A stretch of DNA of 31,459 nucleotides from a virus: IMG/VR virus record IMGVR_UViG_3300031963_000623, positions 1 through 31,459 of that record; one strand, written 5' to 3'. Both the position numbers and the translations under genes were made by a program. The notes under the pieces were generated by a model. That model saw only the letters and a program-made list of their open reading frames with translations, did no database searches and was not told where the DNA came from. Shown here one piece after another: positions 15,751 to 21,700 of this stretch; position 1 is the first letter of the stretch, and each line of letters begins with the position of its first letter.

Positions 15751-16229
15751 CCCAGACCACTTTCGCACGCCGACGCCGCAAGGTGAGCGTGCTTCAGCAG
15801 AACATCGACAACCTCAATCTCATCCTCCATCCCATGAACAACATCCTCAAGAACTGGAAAACCTCGCTGATCGGCATCATCGGCATCATCGGCATCATCG
15901 TCTCCACCTGGCTGCCGGAGTATCAGACGCAGCTCGACAAAGCCGTCGTCATCCTCATGGGCCTGGGCCTGCTGCGTGCGGAGGATGCCAAGCCTGCTCT
16001 GCGCGGTCCGCCGACTTATCTGCACAAAATGCTCATCGGCATCTTGATGCTGAGCTGCCTTTCGCTGGTCTCCTGCTCGACGAGTGCCAGCGGGGAAAAG
16101 ACTTTTCTCGGCATCACGCGGGATGGCTGGATCAGCGGCGGCAAGGCCGCTGTGATGTCCGCCGCGCCAGTGCTGCTGCAAGAGCGAGCCAAAACGGCCG
16201 CCAAGCAGCCTGTGAATGTGCAGCCCTGA
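15747..16229 (+). CDS. Holin-like/lipoprotein-like fusion protein
   Basis: 160 residues. A basic N-terminal stretch (ARRRRKVS) precedes an internal Met (ATG 15835) and KNWKTSLIGIIGIIGIIVSTWLP, a transmembrane helix, then KAVVILMGLGLLRAEDA, a second hydrophobic helix typical of small phage holins. The second half has KMLIGILMLSCLSLVSCSTSASG: a basic residue, hydrophobic core and lipobox LVSC, as in lipoproteins, with an in-frame ATG near 16030. So one frame seems to join a holin-like part and a lipoprotein-like part; internal initiation could give separate products, for example a spanin-type lipoprotein. It precedes the endolysin block. Confidence 0.55.
   Translation: MTQTTFARRRRKVSVLQQNIDNLNLILHPMNNILKNWKTSLIGIIGIIGIIVSTWLPEYQTQLDKAVVILMGLGLLRAEDAKPALRGPPTYLHKMLIGILMLSCLSLVSCSTSASGEKTFLGITRDGWISGGKAAVMSAAPVLLQERAKTAAKQPVNVQP
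15870..15896 (+). repeat. Three perfect ATCGGCATC repeats in a membrane helix
   Basis: Three head-to-tail 9-base copies encode the Ile-Gly-Ile pattern of the putative holin transmembrane helix. Unit change would lengthen or shorten the helix by three residues. Confidence 0.9.
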
Positions 16230-16273
16230 CCGACTGCGCCGCCGCCCTGTCTCCTGACCACGAGTGACGGAAG

Positions 16274-16291
16274 GGAGCGGGGCGGCGCTCC
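16274..16291. repeat. Hairpin GGAGCG...CGCTCC before lysis peptide
   Basis: GGAGCG, loop GGGCGG, CGCTCC, in the 77-base gap before the 36-residue membrane peptide. It shares the GCGCTCC tail with hairpins at 9779, 12289 and 12399. Confidence 0.55.
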
Positions 16292-16306
16292 ACCTTCTCA
16301 CTCATC

Positions 16307-16417
16307 ATGCTTCTCACCGCCTCAACGATCTACGGCATCTCCAAGGCCCTGCTGGCCTTGGGGCTCATGCTCCTGACGGTGTTCGGAGTGTTTTACTACG
16401 TCGCCAAAAAGCCATGA
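16307..16417 (+). CDS. 36-residue membrane peptide, candidate holin
   Basis: ATG 16307 to TGA 16415-16417. The peptide MLLTASTIYG, then about 22 hydrophobic residues (ISKALLALGLMLLTVFGVFY), then a Lys-Lys-Pro end, forms a single transmembrane segment with a basic C-terminus. Its stop overlaps the endolysin start (ATGA), so it is translationally coupled to the lysis enzyme. Small single-pass peptides next to endolysins are often holins, antiholins or lysis accessory peptides. The leader (CACTCATC) lacks a Shine-Dalgarno. Confidence 0.55.
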   Translation: MLLTASTIYGISKALLALGLMLLTVFGVFYYVAKKP

Positions 16418-17001
16418 GCAAACTCACCATCATCCTCGATCCCGGCCACGGCATGGGAAACCGCAAGTCTGGCGTCTATGATCCCGGTGCCACGGTGCGC
16501 GTGGGCAAGGCCGATGTCACCGAGGCCGGCATTGTGATGGACTGGGCCAATGAGCTGAAGGTGCAGCTCGAAACGCTGAGCCACAAGGTCATCCGCACGC
16601 GCATCAATGCCAGCGATGTCTGCCCCATCGGCGAGCGGGTGAGCATCGCGCACAAGTATGGCGGCAACGTGCTCATCTCCCTGCACTGCAACGCCGCCAA
16701 CGGGCAGGCGCATGGCACCGAAACCTTTTACCGAGGCGAGAAGAATGCCGCGCTGGCCCGTGCCTGTAATGCCGCCATCGTCGAGGCACTCGGCACCAAA
16801 GACCGTGGTATCAAGACCGAAGCCGCCAGCCAGCACGCCCGCCTGGCGGTGCTCAATTTCCCCGCCGCCTGCCTCATCGAGCTGGGCTTCATCGACCACG
16901 CGCAGGATCGCGCCAAGCTCGCCGACCAGCAGCTCATGCTGCTGGCCTGTCAAGGCCTGGCTGATGCCATCGTAGCCAACTGCACGCAAGCCACACGCTG
17001 A
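16414..17001 (+). CDS. N-acetylmuramoyl-L-alanine amidase (Amidase_3), endolysin
   Basis: 195 residues from ATG 16414; the frame extends upstream to 16264 but the coupled ATG is preferred. The whole protein is one Amidase_3 zinc hydrolase domain: ILDPGHG with zinc ligand His12, TEAG with Glu37, LISLHCNAANG with His91, and LIELGFIDH with catalytic Glu156. These enzymes cut the amide between N-acetylmuramic acid and the stem-peptide L-alanine in peptidoglycan. There is no signal peptide and no cell-wall-binding domain, so it would need a holin for access to the wall. Location after two membrane proteins completes a lysis cassette. Confidence 0.9.
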   Translation: MSKLTIILDPGHGMGNRKSGVYDPGATVRVGKADVTEAGIVMDWANELKVQLETLSHKVIRTRINASDVCPIGERVSIAHKYGGNVLISLHCNAANGQAHGTETFYRGEKNAALARACNAAIVEALGTKDRGIKTEAASQHARLAVLNFPAACLIELGFIDHAQDRAKLADQQLMLLACQGLADAIVANCTQATR

Positions 17002-17026
17002 AGCGTGAACAACATACTTTTCTGCC

Positions 17027-17566
17027 ATGCCCTCCGAAACCTACTACCTCCACCGCGATGGCCGGACGTTTCCCGTTCGCTACTGCACCTCTGCGCCCGC
17101 ACTCATCACCGAGACGATCAAAAGCGCGGAGTATCAAAAGCTGTTTACCGATGACGGCATCGGCATTTCCAAGAAGGGCGATTTCGAGTTTACCAATCCG
17201 GCCGCGACAACCTATGACAACATCCAGCTTTCCAAGGTGGATCTGGCCGCGCAAAAAGGTGTCACGTTGATTCCATCGGGAGCCGTGACCATTGAAAAGC
17301 TGGGCACCACCACGGTGGATGGCAGCGGATCGAGCACCAGCCACACCAACGTCTTTGCCAGTGTGGCCGATTACAAGGTGGCCGTGAGCGACAACAAGAA
17401 CCCGGACCAGCCGCTGCGTGTCGATGACATCGACGTCACCATGTGGTCGGTGGACACGGAGAAGAACACCGGGGCGACCCGCACGCTGAAGTTTCAATAC
17501 CTGCCGGGCGACATCTTCACCAATGCGCCGATGCTGGGCTTTGATGACGACGCGCCGGACGCTTAA
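17027..17566 (+). CDS. Virion-like hypothetical protein
   Basis: 179 residues, not recognised. It is rich in strands and Thr/Ser/Gly/Asp (VTLIPSGAVTIEKLGTTTVD, then DDIDVTMWSVDTEKNTGATR) and acidic at the C-terminus (GFDDDAPDA), compatible with a tail or fibre component. It starts 25 bases after the endolysin and precedes another unknown virion-like gene by 13 bases. No enzyme motif or membrane segment. Confidence 0.5.
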   Translation: MPSETYYLHRDGRTFPVRYCTSAPALITETIKSAEYQKLFTDDGIGISKKGDFEFTNPAATTYDNIQLSKVDLAAQKGVTLIPSGAVTIEKLGTTTVDGSGSSTSHTNVFASVADYKVAVSDNKNPDQPLRVDDIDVTMWSVDTEKNTGATRTLKFQYLPGDIFTNAPMLGFDDDAPDA

Positions 17567-17579
17567 CCCGCCCTGATTC

Positions 17580-18434
17580 ATGGACGCCCTAGAAATCATC
17601 CAGTTCAAACCAGTGCCAAGCGTGGTGCCGGGAGAGCAAGGCCTGCACTTTGCCGTGCCGCTGAGCACGCTGCGGGACAAGGCCAAACTGGTGGTCGATA
17701 GCTCGACGTTTCTCAGCGCCGTGCAGAACCAGGTGATCCCGCATGGGCAGCATTTGGAGGCCAAGCTGGCCGGGCATGCGGTGAAAGATTTTGTCTTCAA
17801 AGGATGGCAGGACGGGCCGGCCGGTTACATGACGGCGATGTTTCATCGCCTGCTGACGGCTCGCGAGAGCAGCACCGAGCAGCGCACCTTGAGCGGCCCG
17901 GCCTTCAGCATGGAGCGCCCCTGGCCGAATGTGCTGGTGTATCTCGCGGCGCTGGAAGATCCGGATTCCACCTATGTGATGACCATCGGCGGGGAGGAGG
18001 TGGAGGTGCAAAAGCTCTTTGACCGCGTGTATCTCGTGCCGCAGGGCACCTACTCCAGCCCGGTGCGCCGCGAGGTGTATGTGAGCACGACGGGAAATTT
18101 TGCCCCGGCGCTGCTCGAAACGGATGTGCCAGTGCCGGGCCGCCTGCAATGGGCGCATCGCAATCTGCGTGGCGGGGTGAACTGCCTGCATCCGCGCTGC
18201 GTGTTTGAGGAGACGCAGCGGAACGCCCGCAAGCTCATGAACTGGGGCACCGTGCAGCGTCGCGAGCCCGGATCTGCCGGACGCCTCATCACCATTCCCG
18301 CTACCAATCACGTCACCTGGCAGGAGCACTGCTTTGATGTGAATGTGCAGCGCAGCGATGACGGCCAGTGGGTGCTCACGCGCCTCGTCGCCAGCCCGCC
18401 CAAAGGATTCAAAGCCGTCCGTGAAATCACATGA
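17580..18434 (+). CDS. Hypothetical protein, probable virion component
   Basis: 284 residues, not recognised. It is mixed alpha/beta with several aromatic-rich strands (AVKDFVFKGWQDGPAGYMTAMF, then TYVMTIGGEEVEVQKLFDRVYLVPQG). The C-terminal part has ITIPATNHVTWQEHCFDVNVQR. No signal, membrane helix or catalytic motif is evident. Its stop overlaps the start of the Thr-rich protein gene (ATGA at 18431-18434), placing it first in a coupled series of four genes reaching the glycosyltransferase. It could be the anchor to which the Thr-rich protein attaches, but only coupling argues for this. Confidence 0.5.
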   Translation: MDALEIIQFKPVPSVVPGEQGLHFAVPLSTLRDKAKLVVDSSTFLSAVQNQVIPHGQHLEAKLAGHAVKDFVFKGWQDGPAGYMTAMFHRLLTARESSTEQRTLSGPAFSMERPWPNVLVYLAALEDPDSTYVMTIGGEEVEVQKLFDRVYLVPQGTYSSPVRREVYVSTTGNFAPALLETDVPVPGRLQWAHRNLRGGVNCLHPRCVFEETQRNARKLMNWGTVQRREPGSAGRLITIPATNHVTWQEHCFDVNVQRSDDGQWVLTRLVASPPKGFKAVREIT

Positions 18435-18895
18435 CCCGGATCAACCAGCTTCTCACCCGGAGGCCGGTGGCGATCCACCAGCCCGGCGTGTCGTGGAGCA
18501 CAGTGGCCGGCAAAGACCTCATCACACGCGTGCAGGAGGAGCCTGAGTTCAACGAGGATCTGCCGGAGCAGGTGCGATACATTGAAACGGGCACGACGAC
18601 GACCACCACCACAACCACGACGACGGCCGAGCCCACGACCACCACGACCACGGAGGAAACGACTACCACCGAGGAAACCACGACAACGACCACCACGGAA
18701 GAGCCGACGACGACCACCACGACGACGACGACGACCACCACCACCACAACAACCACGACCACGGAAGAGACAACCACAACCACCGAGGAGCCCACAACGA
18801 CGACCACCACCACGACCACCACCACCGAAGAGCCCACCACCACCACCACGACCACCGAAGAGCCCCCAACCACGACCACCACGGAAGAGCCATGA
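18431..18895 (+). CDS. Thr-rich mucin-like protein
   Basis: 154 residues. The first 53 are ordinary sequence (LTRRPVAIHQPGVSWSTVAGKDLITRV, then EFNEDLPEQVRYIETG). Residues about 54-154 are almost entirely Thr, interrupted by EEP, AEP and EE. Thr codons are mixed (ACG, ACC, ACA), so the tract is not a simple copied microsatellite and may be kept at protein level. Such Thr-Pro-Glu tracts are extended and are classic O-glycosylation substrates. It overlaps both the gene before and the methyltransferase after (ATGA each), and a glycosyltransferase follows, so a glycosylated fibre or surface stalk is a reasonable inference. The long opposite-strand Val-rich frame is a shadow. Confidence 0.7.
   Translation: MTRINQLLTRRPVAIHQPGVSWSTVAGKDLITRVQEEPEFNEDLPEQVRYIETGTTTTTTTTTTTAEPTTTTTTEETTTTEETTTTTTTEEPTTTTTTTTTTTTTTTTTTTEETTTTTEEPTTTTTTTTTTTEEPTTTTTTTEEPPTTTTTEEP
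18590..18895 (+). repeat. ACN triplet-rich low-complexity tract
   Basis: About 300 bases of ACG/ACC/ACA triplets broken by GAG/GAA/CCC blocks, in frame in the Thr-rich gene. Unit order is irregular, with blocks like GAAGAGCCC recurring. Confidence 0.9.
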
Positions 18896-19473
18896 TGCCA
18901 CCCATTCCACCGCCTCGCGATTATCAGGAAATGAGCTGCTCCGCAGTGCCGTGGCACACGAGTTTCATTGGTCAATCGCAGCAGCACACCTACTGGCTGT
19001 ATGCCATCGTGGATCGTGTGATGCGGGCGGTGCCCGAGCTGCGCGGCATCATTGAGCTAGGCACCGGGGCGGGCGCTTTGAGCACGGTGTTTGGCCTGTG
19101 GGGTGTCGAGCGTGGCATTCCGGTGCATACGGTGGACCAGGTGATGAGGCACAAGCCGCTGCTTTTGAAGCATTTGGGCGTGTGCTTCCACCAGCAGGAC
19201 ATCTTTGCGCCTGCCACACAAGGCTTGATTCAAGACGCCGCTGCCATGGGACCGTTGTGGTTGTTCTGTGATGGTGGTCGCAAGGCGCAGGAGCTGAAGA
19301 CCTATGCGCCCATGCTGCCGCCGGGCAGTGTGATTTCTGCCCATGATCTGGGCGTGGAGTTTTCCCATGAACGCGATGCCGCGCCGCTGTGTGAGGCCGG
19401 GATCATCGAGCCATTTCATCCTGAATGGTGGATGGAAGGCAATGTGCAACTCGCCATCTATCGCCGCCGATGA
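18892..19473 (+). CDS. Class I SAM-dependent methyltransferase (CmcI-like)
   Basis: 193 residues. Motif I is IIELGTGAG near 53-61, followed by a strand IPVHTVD with an acidic residue near 82 for the SAM ribose, then LWLFCDGGRK and GSVISAHDLG, an arrangement typical of the CmcI/rhamnosyl-O-methyltransferase-like group that often modifies sugars. The gene begins inside the last codons of the Thr-rich gene (ATGATG at 18892) and its stop overlaps the glycosyltransferase start. The simplest reading is O-methylation of a sugar added by the neighbouring glycosyltransferase, perhaps on the Thr-rich protein. Substrate is inferred only. Confidence 0.75.
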   Translation: MMPPIPPPRDYQEMSCSAVPWHTSFIGQSQQHTYWLYAIVDRVMRAVPELRGIIELGTGAGALSTVFGLWGVERGIPVHTVDQVMRHKPLLLKHLGVCFHQQDIFAPATQGLIQDAAAMGPLWLFCDGGRKAQELKTYAPMLPPGSVISAHDLGVEFSHERDAAPLCEAGIIEPFHPEWWMEGNVQLAIYRRR

Positions 19474-20291
19474 AATTCACTGTCTCCATGGCCTGTTATG
19501 ATGACTTTGACGGGGTGTATTTCACCGTCCAGGCGCTGCGGGCCTACCATGACATGACGGATGTGGATTTGCTGGTGCTCGACAACCATCCCGATTCGCC
19601 ACACGGGGAGCGCCTGCGGTCCTTTGCCCCGCGTGCAGGCATGCGTTATGTGCCGGTGACGGATCGCGTGTCGAGCTGGGTGAAATATGATGCCATCCTG
19701 CATGCCGCGGGTGATGTGGTGATCGGCATGGACAGCCATGTGCTGCTCATGCCGGGGGCGCTGGATGCACTCAAAGCCTGGTGGCAGGCGCAAGCGCCTG
19801 GCTGCCGGGATCTGCTGACCGGACCAGTGATCTATGATGAACTGCAAGCGGGCAGTTCGCACCTGCTGCCGGAGTGGGGCAAGCATGACTTTGGCGTGTG
19901 GAGTCCGGTCCAAAAGCGCGATGCCACGCGGGAACCCATGGAGGTGCCGATGCAGGGCATGGGATTCTGGAGCGTGTGGCGCACGGCCTGGCCGGGTGTG
20001 CCGACGGGCATGGCAGGCTTTGGCGCGGAAGAGTGGTGCCTGGCAGAACGCATCCGCCAGCATGGCGGCCGGGTGATCAGCCATCCGGCGGTGCAATGGG
20101 GCCACCGCTTTGCCTGGCCGAAACGCACGTTTACCGTGTCGCTGGAGGACAAGGTGCGGAACTACTATCGCGGCTGGCTGAGTGTTTATCGACGTCTCGA
20201 CCATCCGCAGATGCAGGCCATGACCGCGCACTGGCAAACGCAGATGCCGCCGGAAAAGCTGCAAGGCCTCATCAAAGAGGTTTGTCCATGA
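19470..20291 (+). CDS. GT2-like glycosyltransferase
   Basis: 273 residues from ATG 19470, overlapping the methyltransferase stop; the frame extends to 19425 but that start is less likely. The N-terminus (KFTVSMACYDDFDGVYFTVQAL) is the usual GT-A opening, VDLLVLDN supports nucleotide binding, and GDVVIGMDSHVLL provides a D-x-H motif (Asp88, His90) in place of DxD. GFGAEEWCLAERIRQHGG near 190-207 is the ExW-type acceptor/catalytic motif, and WGHRF follows with a candidate metal His, as in polypeptide-sugar transferase-like enzymes. A role glycosylating the Thr-rich protein two genes upstream is attractive because all are translationally coupled. Confidence 0.75.
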   Translation: MKFTVSMACYDDFDGVYFTVQALRAYHDMTDVDLLVLDNHPDSPHGERLRSFAPRAGMRYVPVTDRVSSWVKYDAILHAAGDVVIGMDSHVLLMPGALDALKAWWQAQAPGCRDLLTGPVIYDELQAGSSHLLPEWGKHDFGVWSPVQKRDATREPMEVPMQGMGFWSVWRTAWPGVPTGMAGFGAEEWCLAERIRQHGGRVISHPAVQWGHRFAWPKRTFTVSLEDKVRNYYRGWLSVYRRLDHPQMQAMTAHWQTQMPPEKLQGLIKEVCP

Positions 20292-20334
20292 TACGTTTTC
20301 ATGATACATCTAGACTAAACCATTGCCTTTACTT

Positions 20335-21681
20335 ATGAACACCGCCCTCAACGATTTCAACCGCCGCGCCGCTGAGTCCCTGCCGCTTTACTGGGACACG
20401 GTGAATGCCGCTCGTGGCAATGCGCAGAATGGGAGCAATCCCCTGGCTCCCCGGATGACAGCGACGCCGGGCGGGCTGATGCCGCTGAACTCGGTCATGG
20501 GACCGGGCGGGGCAATGCTGCCGGTGAGTGACGATAGCTCGCAGATGATGGGCGGGCTGGTGCCGTTCGGGGGCTTTCGGGCGCTGGGTGGACCGGTGAT
20601 GCCGGGCCGGGCGTATGTGGTCGGCGAGCGTGGCCCGGAATTGATCATGCCGGCCGGGCCTGGCATGGTGGTGCCGAATGCGGCCACGACGGGCAGCCGC
20701 ATCGGTCGCAGCCCGATGAATCGCCCCTATGCCGAGATGCCGGGCAGCGGCGGCAGTCTGGCGAATCGTCCGACGCGAGCGATTGGCCGCAGTGTTAATG
20801 ATCCGCAGCGGGCGTCCGAGATGGCGGCGCGGCAGATGCGGAGTCGCGGAGATTTCGCGGGCGCGGCCAATGTGCTGCAACGCAATGCCCTTTTTGATGC
20901 CCGTCTCAATGGCATGCCGCCGTCCGCTCCCGCTGCGTCGATGCCTGCGCCCATGGCCCCGCCGGTGCCGGGGGGCAGGCTGGTGCCGGGTCGCAGTGCG
21001 GGCAGCATGGTCTGGCAGGCGGATGCGCCGCCGTCTTTACCCGCTCCCGGTGATCTCATGCCGGGCCTGGCTCCCGCGCCGCAGCGCTTGCCGATGCCTG
21101 CCGATACCGCTCCCGCGCCGCTGCCCATGCCGGAGCCGCTGAATCCGTTGCAGCTTGATCCGCTGGGCAACTACGTCAACCCGCAGCCCATGACCCCGCC
21201 GGGTTTTGGCGCGATGAATGACGCCCTGGGCCGCGCTCCCGGCATGTTCCCCGGCCTGCCGCAACCGCCGCCGGGGCTGTATGGGCCGGAGGCTCCGCCG
21301 CCGGTGGATTCGATTCCAATTCCGAACACGGACATGATGGCCCCCGTGTTTAATGGCGATGTCAGCCCGCAACCCCTGCCGATGAAGCAGCCTGACGCGC
21401 CGCTGCCTCCCGGCATGGTGCCAACGGAGGCGAATCGCGGGGGCATCACCTATCGCCCCAAGCAGACGGACACGGCCAAGATTCCCGAAGGCATCCAATA
21501 CGAGAAAGATGACATGGGCCGCATCATTGGCGGCGTGTATCCGGCTTACAATGATCAGGGCAAACTGGTCATGCGCCGCATCGACATGGATGGCGATGGC
21601 AAAGTGAGCCCGGCGGAGCTTTCCGCCGCGCAGGCTGCCGGGCAAACGCCGGGCGGTGTGAAGTTTTCCCGCGTGAAGTAA
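20335..21681 (+). CDS. Pro/Met-rich tail protein with VGERGPEL motif and EF-hand
   Basis: 448 residues from ATG 20335 (TTG 20323 is possible). Residues about 88-115 contain GGPVMPGRAYVVGERGPE and a VVPN ending, a motif common near the end of tail-length tape-measure and related phage tail proteins. A long Pro/Met/Gly-rich part (about 190-350) looks extended. Near the C-terminus (bases 21583-21621) DMDGDGKVSPAEL is a complete EF-hand loop with acidic positions 1, 3, 5 and Glu12, so calcium binding is likely. It lies before the giant internal protein and may help form the tail or the DNA-ejection assembly. It is too short and Pro-rich for a classical tape measure. Confidence 0.6.
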   Translation: MNTALNDFNRRAAESLPLYWDTVNAARGNAQNGSNPLAPRMTATPGGLMPLNSVMGPGGAMLPVSDDSSQMMGGLVPFGGFRALGGPVMPGRAYVVGERGPELIMPAGPGMVVPNAATTGSRIGRSPMNRPYAEMPGSGGSLANRPTRAIGRSVNDPQRASEMAARQMRSRGDFAGAANVLQRNALFDARLNGMPPSAPAASMPAPMAPPVPGGRLVPGRSAGSMVWQADAPPSLPAPGDLMPGLAPAPQRLPMPADTAPAPLPMPEPLNPLQLDPLGNYVNPQPMTPPGFGAMNDALGRAPGMFPGLPQPPPGLYGPEAPPPVDSIPIPNTDMMAPVFNGDVSPQPLPMKQPDAPLPPGMVPTEANRGGITYRPKQTDTAKIPEGIQYEKDDMGRIIGGVYPAYNDQGKLVMRRIDMDGDGKVSPAELSAAQAAGQTPGGVKFSRVK

Positions 21682-21700
21682 TCTTGAGCGCCTTTCCCTC

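Noticed and set aside
18427-18987. Minus-strand Val-rich frame opposite the Thr tract
   Set aside because: Poly-Val is simply the reverse reading of ACN triplets; the + strand frame is coupled to both neighbours.
20282-20334. Promoter before the tail protein gene
   Set aside because: The gap is AT-rich with a repeated CATGATAC, but the best box pair (TTGTCC and GATACA, 15 apart) is too weak to annotate.
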